Shown: one piece after another, positions 33,326-41,095 of the stretch | Layout: each line of letters starts with the position of its first letter | Position numbering within the stretch: the stretch's first letter is position 1 | Source of the DNA: Chloroflexota bacterium | GTDB lineage: Bacteria; Chloroflexota; Anaerolineae; Anaerolineales; UBA11579 | NCBI GenBank assembly: GCA_019456165.1 | Contig: VRUJ01000004.1 | Span: forward strand, 64,002 to 128,001 | Direction of reading: 5' to 3' | Length of the DNA: 64,000 bases | Translations under genes and position numbers: made by a program | The notes under the pieces: model-generated | What the model saw: only the letters and a program-made list of their open reading frames with translations | Database searches by the model: none | What the model was told of the DNA's origin: nothing

Positions 33326-34669
33326 GGGAACTGCGCAGATAACGTTAGTACCGACTACGCTCGTCACACCGGAAATCCAGGTCTGGAAACTTGCATTAGG
33401 CGGTTCACACAGGCTGGTACTATTAAAGATGAATGTGTTCAAACTGGCCAGATTGGTCAGGCTCGCGGGCAGCCATCCGGCCAGGGAAGTGTTGTTTTGA
33501 ATCCTTAAGTCACTCAGATTAGTCAGGTTGCCCAGTTCAGTTGGAACTATTCCGCTCAAGCTGTTGTTGTTCAAACTGAGACTTGTCAAGTTTGAAAGAT
33601 TGCCCAACTGTGAGGGAATGTAGCTGGTCAAGCTGTTGCCCCACAAACTGAGACTTGTCAAGTTTGAAAGATTGCCCAACTCAATGGGGATGCTGCCCGT
33701 CAAGCCGTTGTTGTACAAAAAGAGGTCTTGCAGGTTTGTAAGATTGCCCAACGCGGTGGGGATGCCCCCCGTCAAGGTGTTGTCTTGCAACCAGAGCACT
33801 ATCAAGTTTGTGAGGTTGCCTAACTGTGTGGGAATGCTGCCCGTTAAGCCGTTGCTGTACAAATTGAGCCAAGTCAAGTTTGTTAGATCGCCCAACTCCG
33901 TGGGAATGCTGCCTGTCAAACCGTTGCTGTACAAATAGAGACCTTGCAGGTTTGTGAGATTGCCCAACTCGATGGGGATGCTGCCCGTCAAGCTATTGTA
34001 ATGCAAAAAGAGATATTGCAGGTTTGTGAGATTGCCCAACTGTGTAGGGATGCTGCCCGTCAAGCCGATGTCGTTCAGATAGAGCGCTGTTAGGCTCGAG
34101 AGATTGCCCAACTGTGTGGGGATGCTGCCCGTCAATGGATTGATATTCAACCAGAGCGATTCCAAATTAGTAAGGTTGCCCAACTCTATGGGGATGCTGC
34201 CGCTCAGGTCGTTGGCAGACAAATTGAGCTCTGTCAAGTTTGAAAGAATGCCCAACTGTGTGGGAATGCCCCCCGTCAGGCTGTTCCCGTCCAACGACAG
34301 GGCCTCCAAGTTTGAGAGATTTCCCAACTGACCGGGGATGCTTCCTGCAAGATTGTTAGTCCCTAAGTTTAACGTGGTCACATTCCCGATGGTGCAGGTT
34401 ACGCCATACCACGAGCAGGGCGTGTCGGTAGTTTTCCACCCCGAATTAAACGTCCAGCTTCCTCCGGTCGTCCCATCATACAAAGCCACCAGCGCCTCAC
34501 ATTCAAGTTGGGGCATGTCGGTCTGGTCGCCTGGATTGGTGCAGCCTGTGTAGGCCGCAGCAGCAGGCTCGACTTGTGCATTGCTGACTCCTCCAAGCGC
34601 ACCAATCAATAAAAACGACATAATTACCAACGCAACTCCACCCCATGAAAGTCTACGATCTTGAGTCAT
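33317..34669 (-). CDS. Secreted leucine-rich-repeat protein (N-terminal part of a frameshifted LRR/FG-GAP protein)
   Basis: This 450-residue frame has a signal peptide (LSWGGVALVIMSFLLIGALGGVSNA). It also has an LRR N-terminal cap with ECEALVALYDGTTGGSWTFNSGW and a CSWYGVTCT disulfide motif. Thirteen 24-residue repeats of the plant-type consensus LxxLxxLxLxxNxLTGSIPxxLGNLTN follow. It ends NVICAVPPC-stop because of an extra base in a C6 run. Without that base it would continue APPADFDGNG-style into the calcium-loop repeats. The role is presumably cell-surface recognition or adhesion. The product as read would be secreted but lack its C-terminal half. Confidence 0.85.
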   Translation of the reverse strand: MTQDRRLSWGGVALVIMSFLLIGALGGVSNAQVEPAAAAYTGCTNPGDQTDMPQLECEALVALYDGTTGGSWTFNSGWKTTDTPCSWYGVTCTIGNVTTLNLGTNNLAGSIPGQLGNLSNLEALSLDGNSLTGGIPTQLGILSNLTELNLSANDLSGSIPIELGNLTNLESLWLNINPLTGSIPTQLGNLSSLTALYLNDIGLTGSIPTQLGNLTNLQYLFLHYNSLTGSIPIELGNLTNLQGLYLYSNGLTGSIPTELGDLTNLTWLNLYSNGLTGSIPTQLGNLTNLIVLWLQDNTLTGGIPTALGNLTNLQDLFLYNNGLTGSIPIELGNLSNLTSLSLWGNSLTSYIPSQLGNLSNLTSLSLNNNSLSGIVPTELGNLTNLSDLRIQNNTSLAGWLPASLTNLASLNTFIFNSTSLCEPPNASFQTWISGVTSVVGTNVICAVPPC

Positions 34670-34869
34670 AATCTTCTCCTCTATGTGCAGTTATCCCCTG
34701 TCCGTAATGCTTGAACTTTATTTGAAATGCTGAGTTGATTTAAAACTCTCCACCAAATATCCTGCCAATTTCATTATCGGGTGGATGAATAAATTATACA
34801 GATTGGTTTGCTGGAAGTCAACCATCGAATGCGAAAGGAAAAGGACGCACAGATATTAGGGCAAAATTA

Positions 34870-34896
34870 TTGCTTCCCGTCTCTATCGGTTACAAT
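34870..34896 (+). promoter_or_regulatory. Promoter suggesting a leaderless AarF/UbiB-like mRNA
   Basis: TTGCTT (34870-34875), a 15-base spacer and TACAAT (34891-34896) end 7 bases before ATG 34904. A transcript would then begin at or next to the start codon. No Shine-Dalgarno sequence is present. The spacing is shorter than ideal. Confidence 0.4.
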
Positions 34897-34903
34897 TATG
34901 CTC

Positions 34904-36610
34904 ATGCTGCGCTTCCGTTACTTCCAGATAGTATTTTTCTTTTTACGCGTGATCCTCAACCTGCTCTTTTGGGATCTCTTTTTGAGCGCCATCGGCTTTC
35001 GGAGAATAGCTCGCCGCACGCGCCCCAAACGTTTAAAACGTTTCGCGGTAAAATTCCGCAGCCTGGCGGTGCGCATGGGAGGCGTGCTCATCAAAGTTGG
35101 CCAATTTCTCTCTGCCCGCGTTGACGTGCTGCCCATCGAAATTATCCAGGAACTAGCCAGTTTGCAAGATGAAGTGCCCGCCGTAGATTATGAGTCCATC
35201 CGTTCCCTGGCTGAAGCCGAATTAGGCGCGCCGCTTTCAGAGTTATTTGCCCATTTTGAGACCACTCCCTTGGCTGCTGCCTCTCTAGGCCAGGTGCACC
35301 GCGCCAAATTATTTCCCCAAGACGCGATCCAAATCCCAATGGATGCCGCGGACCCATCTCAACCCGCCAAATCCATCACGGACATAGTGGTCAAGATTCA
35401 ACGCCCAGATATTGAAGCCGTCGTCGCAATAGACCTGGCAGCCTTGAAAACGGTCGGCAACTTGATCAAACGCTATCGTCCGATCAGCCGGCGGGCAGAT
35501 ATTCCCGCATTAATCGCGGAGTTCAGCCGCACTCTGTACGAAGAGATTGATTACATCGCCGAAGGGAATAACGCCGTCAGGTTTGCGGAGAACTTTAAGG
35601 ACCGCCCGGATGTACGCGTGCCCTCGGTGGATTGGGTGCATACCACCAAGCGTGTGCTCGCCCTGGAGGATGTTTACGCCATCAAGATCACAGATTACGA
35701 GCATATCACCAACGCGGGAATAGACCGCGGCCAGGTAGCCAAGCGCCTGTTCGATACGTATTTGCAGCAAATTTTTGAAGACGGCTTTTTCCACGCAGAC
35801 CCACATCCCGGCAACCTGTTCGTCTCCCCATTGCTAGAAGCAGCGGAGGGTGAATCTAAATGGCAATTGACTTTCGTAGATTTCGGCATGGCCGGGCATA
35901 TCCCCGCGAATATGCGCGCAGGGTTAAGAGAACTGGCCATCGCCACAGCCACACAAGACGCTGCCAGGCAAGTTAGATCCTACCAATTGCTGGGAGTCTT
36001 GCTGCCTAGCGCAGATCTAAAATTAATTGAGCGCATGGAAGGAATGATTTTCGAACGGATTTGGGGGAAGAGTATGGCTGAGCTGCAAGAGATCAGTTTT
36101 GAAGAGATGCACGATATTGCCATTGAATTCAGGGAAATAATTTACAGCATGCCCTTCCAAATTCCCCAAGACATGATCTACCTGGGGCGCACTATCGCCA
36201 TCCTATCAGGTATGTGCACCGGTCTGCACCCTGAATTCAACTTCTGGGAAAGCATCACGCCCTTTGCCCAGGATTTATTGGCCGAGGAGGCCGGGTCAAA
36301 CTGGCAGTACTGGCTGAGCGAGGCGGGGTCTATCTTACAGACACTGATCGGGCTGCCCAAACGCTTTGACCGCGTCATGGGCCAGATGGAGCGCGGCGAA
36401 TTTGCCGTGCGCATCCCGGAGATAAAGCTGCACCTGAGGCGCATTGAAAGATCAGGCCGCCAAATGACCGGCGCAATAATATTCTTCGCTCTCCTGGTTA
36501 GCGGCGTGCAGCTACATCTTGCGGATGAGTTTGTGTTTTCCTGGATCTTAATGGGCAGCGCGTTTTTAAACTTACTCTGGGTGATGCTTCCCAGACGTAG
36601 AAGACATTAA
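34904..36610 (+). CDS. AarF/ABC1/UbiB atypical kinase family protein
   Basis: This protein of about 568 residues has the full ABC1 motif set. It includes KxGQ (GGVLIKVGQFLSARVDVLP), the Ala-rich loop AAASLGQVHRA, the lysine of VVKIQRP and Glu in EEIDYIAEGNNA. It also has the catalytic loop FFHADPHPGNLF and metal-binding VDFGMAG. Two C-terminal membrane helices follow (AIIFFALLVSGVQLHLA, FSWILMGSAFLNLLWVML). The family has ATPase or kinase-like activity and supports isoprenoid-quinone lipid biosynthesis in the membrane. ATG 34904 (or 34898) is chosen over the longer frame from 34808 because conserved sequence begins with MLRFRYF. The LRR gene is divergent from it. Confidence 0.9.
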   Translation: MLRFRYFQIVFFFLRVILNLLFWDLFLSAIGFRRIARRTRPKRLKRFAVKFRSLAVRMGGVLIKVGQFLSARVDVLPIEIIQELASLQDEVPAVDYESIRSLAEAELGAPLSELFAHFETTPLAAASLGQVHRAKLFPQDAIQIPMDAADPSQPAKSITDIVVKIQRPDIEAVVAIDLAALKTVGNLIKRYRPISRRADIPALIAEFSRTLYEEIDYIAEGNNAVRFAENFKDRPDVRVPSVDWVHTTKRVLALEDVYAIKITDYEHITNAGIDRGQVAKRLFDTYLQQIFEDGFFHADPHPGNLFVSPLLEAAEGESKWQLTFVDFGMAGHIPANMRAGLRELAIATATQDAARQVRSYQLLGVLLPSADLKLIERMEGMIFERIWGKSMAELQEISFEEMHDIAIEFREIIYSMPFQIPQDMIYLGRTIAILSGMCTGLHPEFNFWESITPFAQDLLAEEAGSNWQYWLSEAGSILQTLIGLPKRFDRVMGQMERGEFAVRIPEIKLHLRRIERSGRQMTGAIIFFALLVSGVQLHLADEFVFSWILMGSAFLNLLWVMLPRRRRH

Positions 36611-36644
36611 TTCCCCCAACACTTTATATCCATTTCTAATTTTT

Positions 36645-36860
36645 CTAATCTAGGCGTTCAAGCGCTCCGTCAATCATACTGCGCACAGCCAGCAGCATTT
36701 CTTTGCGCGCCTTGCGGCGGCGTTCAACAAACTCTGGCGGCAGCAAAGCAGCCATGCTTTCGCGCATTTCTTTACGTGCTGCGCGCGCATGTTCAAGCGC
36801 TTCCTCGGGAATATGCCCTTCGAATAGTCTTTTGCGTTTTTCTTTTTTCTCAGCCATCAT
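36645..36860 (-). CDS. Small basic helical protein of unknown function
   Basis: This 71-residue protein is rich in Arg, Lys, Glu and Ala (EEALEHARAARKEMRESMAALLPPEFVERRRKARKEML) and should form two amphipathic helices around the LPPEF turn. The paired RKEM segments look like an internal repeat: ARAARKEMRESM and RRRKARKEMLLA. No family is recognised. It is on the same strand as coaBC, about 100 bases downstream of that gene, and convergent with the AarF-like gene. A regulatory or nucleic-acid-binding role is possible but not shown. Confidence 0.6.
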   Translation of the reverse strand: MMAEKKEKRKRLFEGHIPEEALEHARAARKEMRESMAALLPPEFVERRRKARKEMLLAVRSMIDGALERLD

Positions 36861-36967
36861 TTTGCTCCAGGTGAATTCCTGTAGGTATTATCGCATATGC
36901 TTTCAGGAGAGTCAATCTGTGCACCCAGATAACCAACACTTTGGTTAGGTCACAAAACCCTAAAACC

Positions 36968-38182
36968 TTAGTCTAACAACTTTATCACCCTCTCAAGTAC
37001 CACTCCCGCTACCTCATCCTTACTCATCAAGGGCAGCTCCTCTTTTTCACCAGAGGCGTGCAGCAAGGTGATGCGGTTGGTATCCACTGCAAACCCGGCA
37101 TCCGCAGCGCTGATGTCGTTGGCTGCGATTATGTCCAGCTGCTTGGACTTGAGTTTCTTTTCTGCATTCTCTATTAAATTTTGGCTCTCGGCTGCAAAAC
37201 CGACCACCACGCGGGGATAGCCGTTTTTGGTTTTACGTTTCGAGACTTCGACAAGAATATCGCGGGTTTCTTCAAGTTTCACCTCCAGTATGCCTTGCGC
37301 TTTCTTGATCTTGTTCTCGGCTGTTTCTACCGGCTGAAAATCTGCCGCAGCAGCAGCCATCAACAGCACATCTGCCTTTTGGCTGGCGTCCAAAACCGCT
37401 GCTAGCATTTCACCAGTAGAGCGCACATCCATGCGTTGCGCGCCAACCGGCGTTTCAAGGTGGGTAGGCGCTGAGATCAGAGTCACATCTGCGCCCAAAT
37501 CCAGCGCGGTTTGCGCCAAAGCAAAACCTTGCTTGCCAGAGGAACGGTTGGCGATATAACGCACCGGGTCAATAGCCTCTTGCGCGCCTCCCGCGGTGAC
37601 CACAACTCTGCGTCCCTGAAGCGGCCCACCGCGGCCCAACGCCAGCCGGATGTGGCCCAACAATTCTTGCGGCTCAAGCATGCGTCCAATTGCTTCCATT
37701 CCAGAAGCCAGATGCCCGCTTGCCGGGCCCACGATAATGGCGCCGCGTTCTCTCAAGGTTTCCAGGTTTGCCTGGGTGGCCGCATGCTTGAACATGCCCC
37801 CATCCATTGCTGGAGCCAGCAGAAGCGGGCACTCTGCCGCTAGAACAGCCAGCGTCAGTAGATTATCCGCTTGCCCATGAGCCAGTTTAGCCATTGTGTT
37901 GGCCGTCACCGGCGCGATAACCAGCAAGTCGGCATCTTTACCCAAGCCGATATGCAGTACATGCCCTTCGGCACCCCACAGGTCAGCCTCGGAATAAGCT
38001 CGCCGCCCGGTCACAGATTGGAAGGTCAGCGACGTGATGAAATTTGCAGCTGCCCTCGTTAGGATCACATCCACCTGCGCGCCAGCCTGATGCAGTTTGG
38101 AAGCCAGATCGGCGGATTTGTAACATGCAATTGAGCCTGTTACGCCGAGGATGATGCGTTTGTTTTTTAGTAGGTTGGTCAT
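36968..38182 (-). CDS. coaBC: Bifunctional phosphopantothenoylcysteine decarboxylase/phosphopantothenate--cysteine ligase
   Basis: This 404-residue enzyme performs two steps of CoA synthesis: CTP-dependent coupling of 4'-phosphopantothenate to cysteine (CoaB) and FMN-dependent decarboxylation (CoaC). The N-terminal flavoprotein domain has ILGVTGSIACYKSADLASKL, the PAMDGGM block and the ASGMEAIGRMLEP substrate clamp. The CoaB half has VVVTAGGAQEAIDPVRYIANRSSGKQG and the AAAADFQP motif. It would follow coaX in the pantothenate operon, but hicBA now separates them. A decayed copy of its first 18 codons lies at 38814-38868. Confidence 0.96.
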   Translation of the reverse strand: MTNLLKNKRIILGVTGSIACYKSADLASKLHQAGAQVDVILTRAAANFITSLTFQSVTGRRAYSEADLWGAEGHVLHIGLGKDADLLVIAPVTANTMAKLAHGQADNLLTLAVLAAECPLLLAPAMDGGMFKHAATQANLETLRERGAIIVGPASGHLASGMEAIGRMLEPQELLGHIRLALGRGGPLQGRRVVVTAGGAQEAIDPVRYIANRSSGKQGFALAQTALDLGADVTLISAPTHLETPVGAQRMDVRSTGEMLAAVLDASQKADVLLMAAAAADFQPVETAENKIKKAQGILEVKLEETRDILVEVSKRKTKNGYPRVVVGFAAESQNLIENAEKKLKSKQLDIIAANDISAADAGFAVDTNRITLLHASGEKEELPLMSKDEVAGVVLERVIKLLD

Positions 38183-38194
38183 CCTATATAATTC

Positions 38195-38415
38195 CTACAT
38201 CAGCTTTACGAATTCATCTACACTTAGTTCGGTTTGTCTTATGATAGCCCGAAGCGTCCCACGGTCTAATTCTTATGGTCTGGAACAACAAGTTGAACAA
38301 AAGGTTCATCCCGACGGAGAATTATATGGCTTCCGCGCTGGCGTTTAATATAGAATCCAACTTTGGTCAATACCCGAACACATTCCTTCCCAGAAATCCT
38401 TGGCAACTTACTCAT
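38195..38415 (-). pseudogene. hicA: HicA-like toxin with a one-base deletion
   Basis: From ATG 38415 the minus strand reads MSKLPRISGKECVRVLTKVG, then FYIKRQRGSHIILRRDEPFV and QLVVPDHKN-stop. Restoring one base at 38271-38272 (AAGAATTA to AAGGAATTA) gives ELDRGTLRAIIRQTELSVDE and ends FVKLM at 38195. The repaired protein has 73 residues, with the catalytic His in GSHIIL as in HicA mRNA interferases. The 221-bp span is one short of a multiple of three, confirming the deletion. As read, the toxin is probably inactive. Confidence 0.85.
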
Positions 38416-38493
38416 CTTATTCCTTATCTTGCGGTGTGTCTCAAGAACGTCCTACTTATTCCCTTGCCATTAAAGTTATTAGTTGCATTATTT

Positions 38494-38700
38494 CTACACG
38501 GCAATGAGAAGCGTCTCAAACCGTTCTTCTGGTACAGGTAATTTGTCTTCCTCCAAAGCAACTATATACTCACGTATGGCTAATTTTATATTCGCGATCG
38601 CTTCTTCCTTAGTTTTTCCTTGGCTAATACAACCAGGCAAACTTGGACACTCTACAACCCAGTAATCATCTTCCCCAGGATATAAAATGATTTGACGCAT
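38494..38700 (-). CDS. hicB: HicB-like antitoxin
   Basis: This 68-residue protein has the HicB partial RNase-H-like fold: IILYPGEDDYWVVECPSLPGCISQGKTKEEAIANIKLAIREYI. The CPSLPGC(I/V)SQG core is diagnostic. It lacks a C-terminal DNA-binding domain, as in short HicB forms. It lies upstream of the hicA remnant on the same strand, 78 bases apart, the hicB-hicA order. HicB normally neutralises the HicA ribonuclease and represses the operon. With hicA frameshifted, it would be an orphan antitoxin. Confidence 0.85.
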   Translation of the reverse strand: MRQIILYPGEDDYWVVECPSLPGCISQGKTKEEAIANIKLAIREYIVALEEDKLPVPEERFETLLIAV

Positions 38701-38813
38701 TTCGCACCTCTCAATTTCGAATAATCAATTGCAAACTTATATAGCATACCGCATACAATCATCCTGTGCAATATGACCTTACATCATTGCCCTCTTAATT
38801 CCCAATCCAATCT

Positions 38814-38868
38814 GGCGATAGATCCTGTTACACCGAGGATGATGCGTTTATTTTTTAGTATGTTCATA
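38814..38868 (-). repeat. Duplicated 5' end of coaBC upstream of hicBA
   Basis: On the minus strand this segment reads MNILKNKRIILGVTGSIA and then diverges. It matches the coaBC start MTNLLKNKRIILGVTGSIA at 38182-38128, with a few base differences and loss of one codon. With the true start it brackets the hicBA module as a direct repeat. Insertion of the module apparently regenerated the 5' end of coaBC. Confidence 0.75.
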
Positions 38869-38904
38869 TCTATATCATATTCCCTTAATCAATACATTTC
38901 AGAC

Positions 38905-38930
38905 GTAGGGGCGAAGCATGCTTCGCCCTA
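38905..38930. repeat. REP palindrome between coaX and the coaBC remnant
   Basis: TAGGGGCGAAGCATGCTTCG, followed by CCCTA, is a near-perfect palindrome (one G lost in the right arm). It has the same layout as the REP inside the transposase at 563-590. It begins right after the coaX stop codon. Confidence 0.75.
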
Positions 38931-38931
38931 A

Positions 38932-39696
38932 CTATTGATTCAAGCCCCACACAATGCGCAGACCGTCTAACGTCAACCAGGGGGCGATGATCTCCAGGCT
39001 ATCCGTTTCCCGTGCGATGCTCTCGGACAACCCACCGGTAGCGATCACCTTCATCTCCGGCCCCAGCTCCTCCCGGAAGCGCGCCAGCATACCTTCCACC
39101 AGTCCCACATAACCGAACAACAAACCCGACTGTAAAGCATAGGTAGTATTAGTGCCAATCACCGAGGGCGGCCTCTGCAAATCAACGCGTGATAGTTTTG
39201 CTGCACGCGAAAATAACGCTTCAGAGGCGATGTCTATGCCTGGCGCAATAGCGCCTCCCAGGTAATCGCCCTCCGCCGAGATAGCATCGAAAGTGGTGCC
39301 GGTACCGAAATCCACCACACAAGCCGGGCCGCCGTACAAGCGCTGTACTGCAACCGCGTCCACGATACGGTCTGCTCCCACACCTTTGGGGTCCTCGTAG
39401 CGCACCTTTACACCGGTCTTCACACCCGCATCCACCACCAGCGGATCATGCTGCAAATATTCGCGGCAGGCTTCCACTATCTTTCCGGTCAGAGGTGGGA
39501 CCACTGAGGCCATGCAAATACCAGTCAGGTCTGCGGGATCAAAGCCAGCATGCGCTAACATGCCGTGGAAGTCCAGGCCGTATTCGTCCGGCATGCGTTC
39601 GTGGTTGGTCGCCAAGCGCCAACGCGGTCCCAATTTTTCTTTTTCGTACAATCCTAAGGTTATATTTGTGTTGCCAACGTCGATTGTGAGTAACAT
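38932..39696 (-). CDS. coaX: Type III pantothenate kinase
   Basis: This 254-residue CoaX-type enzyme phosphorylates pantothenate with ATP, the first step from pantothenate to CoA. It has the ASKHA-fold phosphate loop DVGNTNITLGLYE, the substrate motif GVGADRIVDAVA, and VVDFGTGTTFDAI for phosphate 2. GGAIAPGI lies in the dimer/active-site region, and a C-terminal VIATGGLSESIA completes the set. Length is typical. It belongs to a CoA biosynthesis operon and is followed by a REP and the duplicated coaBC start. Confidence 0.95.
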   Translation of the reverse strand: MLLTIDVGNTNITLGLYEKEKLGPRWRLATNHERMPDEYGLDFHGMLAHAGFDPADLTGICMASVVPPLTGKIVEACREYLQHDPLVVDAGVKTGVKVRYEDPKGVGADRIVDAVAVQRLYGGPACVVDFGTGTTFDAISAEGDYLGGAIAPGIDIASEALFSRAAKLSRVDLQRPPSVIGTNTTYALQSGLLFGYVGLVEGMLARFREELGPEMKVIATGGLSESIARETDSLEIIAPWLTLDGLRIVWGLNQ

Positions 39697-39726
39697 TTTT
39701 CACTTATCCTTTGAAACACGCTCTGC

Positions 39727-40245
39727 TTAGCAGTTCTCGAAGTCACAACTGCCCACTAACTCATTAGTGCGTGCGATCCTATCTATTTCCTGTTCCAATT
39801 CGTGAAACTCGTCCGGACCCCCACCATACACGTACACACTTTTATATCTCTCATCAAATGTTACGCTTATGGTTGTAGAAGGCAAATCGGTTGCACCAAC
39901 CGTATACTCATCCCGCAGAGAAAAAAAGTCGGTTTCTAAAATCAATTCTACTAACAGGTGAACATCCTCTTCCGGAATAGTATATTCGCGCTCGCCCTCA
40001 ACCTCGACGAACATTTCTCCAAAATATAAGACCCTTCCATCCCCATAAACCGTAACTGTATAAGCCGGACAGGTTCCATAACATACCGTCCTGACCAAGG
40101 TGATCTCCACATATTTGGGATCTTCTAGATCTTCTGGAGTGGGGGTTGGTGAGGTTTCAGGGGTGGGTTCGGTTACAAATAAGGAACATGCCAAAGACAC
40201 TCCGAATAGCACAACAAATCCGCAAACAATGAACGCTCGTTTCAC
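39727..40245 (-). CDS. DUF6438-like lipoprotein
   Basis: This 172-residue protein has a lipoprotein signal (FIVCGFVVLFGVSLACS), a short Thr/Pro linker and a compact domain. That domain begins EITLVRTVCYGTCPAYTVTVYGDGRVLYFG, the pattern of DUF6438. Four Cys (VCYGTC and SCDFENC) probably form external disulfides. Function is unknown. It lies between panC and coaX, 3 bases after the panC stop, and seems a passenger in the CoA operon rather than an enzyme of the pathway. Confidence 0.8.
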   Translation of the reverse strand: MKRAFIVCGFVVLFGVSLACSLFVTEPTPETSPTPTPEDLEDPKYVEITLVRTVCYGTCPAYTVTVYGDGRVLYFGEMFVEVEGEREYTIPEEDVHLLVELILETDFFSLRDEYTVGATDLPSTTISVTFDERYKSVYVYGGGPDEFHELEQEIDRIARTNELVGSCDFENC

Positions 40246-40248
40246 AAC

Positions 40249-41085
40249 TTACTCCTTGAGTACCAAATTATCAATCAGACGGGTCTTGCCCAGAAACACC
40301 GCCATGGAGAGCAGCGCGCCCGTCTCCACTTTCTCCAGTTCTTGCAAAGTTTCGGGATGCGCACAGGAGAGGTACTGCAGCTTGGCCAACGGCTCTGCGT
40401 TAATCGTATCTTCCATGATCTGGCGCAGCTTCTCTGCATCCCGCTCACCAGCTAGGTGAGCATCTTTGGCCGCGTTCAATGCGTTGAAAAGTACCGTGGC
40501 CGCTATACGCTCTTCGCTATCCAGATACACGTTGCGGCTGGACATAGCCAGGCCATCTGCTTCGCGCGCTGTGGGCACTACCACAACTTCAAGAGGAAAA
40601 TTTAGATCGCGCCTCATCTGCTGGATAACCACAACTTGTTGGGCATCCTTCTGTCCAAAGTAAGCTTTTTGCGGCTGTACAGCATTGAAAAGTTTGGCAA
40701 CCACGGTAGCCACGCCTCGGAAATGCCCGGGCCGCATGCCTCCTTCCAAAGGCTGGGTGACTTCTTTAACATCCACCCAAGTTTGGTAACCCGGCGGGTA
40801 CATTACTGCCGCATCCGGCATCCAGACAAGGTCCACTCCCTCGGCTTCCAATAGGCTCAAATCGCGGGGAGTGTCGCGCGGGTAGGCCTCCAAATCCTCA
40901 CTTGGGCTAAACTGTGATGGATTTACAAATATGCTGACCACCACACAGGCACATTCGCTGCGCGCCCGGCGCACAAGGGATAGATGTCCCTCATGTAAAA
41001 AGCCCATCGTAGGCACCAGACCGACAGTTTCAGGCAATTTGGCTCGCGCGGCACGCAATTCTGCTATGCTGGTTACCGATTTCAT
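40249..41085 (-). CDS. panC: Pantothenate synthetase (pantoate--beta-alanine ligase)
   Basis: This 278-residue enzyme joins pantoate and beta-alanine with ATP. Signature elements are VPTMGFLHEGHLSLVRRAR (HxGH nucleotide motif), VNPSQFSPSEDLEAYPR, YFGQKDAQQVVVIQQM and the KMSKS-like AMSSRNVYL. ATG 41085 begins the conserved protein MKSVTSIAELR; the frame extends to 41238 only by reading into the cupin gene. It lies 10 bases after the cupin gene within the pan operon. Confidence 0.95.
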   Translation of the reverse strand: MKSVTSIAELRAARAKLPETVGLVPTMGFLHEGHLSLVRRARSECACVVVSIFVNPSQFSPSEDLEAYPRDTPRDLSLLEAEGVDLVWMPDAAVMYPPGYQTWVDVKEVTQPLEGGMRPGHFRGVATVVAKLFNAVQPQKAYFGQKDAQQVVVIQQMRRDLNFPLEVVVVPTAREADGLAMSSRNVYLDSEERIAATVLFNALNAAKDAHLAGERDAEKLRQIMEDTINAEPLAKLQYLSCAHPETLQELEKVETGALLSMAVFLGKTRLIDNLVLKE

Positions 41086-41095
41086 CGTCCCAACA

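Noticed and set aside
33249-33938. Plus-strand open frames opposite the LRR gene
   Set aside because: They are repetitive shadows of the LRR codons with no ribosome sites and implausible protein composition.
32640-34300. Regularly spaced DNA repeats resembling a CRISPR-like or tandem-repeat array
   Set aside because: The 72-bp and 120-bp periods correspond to 24-residue LRRs and 40-residue calcium-loop repeats translated on the minus strand; there are no conserved short repeats with unique spacers and no cas genes.
38817-38868. Separate small gene starting MNILKNKRIILGVTGSIA
   Set aside because: It is a truncated duplicate of the coaBC start that loses homology after 18 codons, so it is a repeat remnant.
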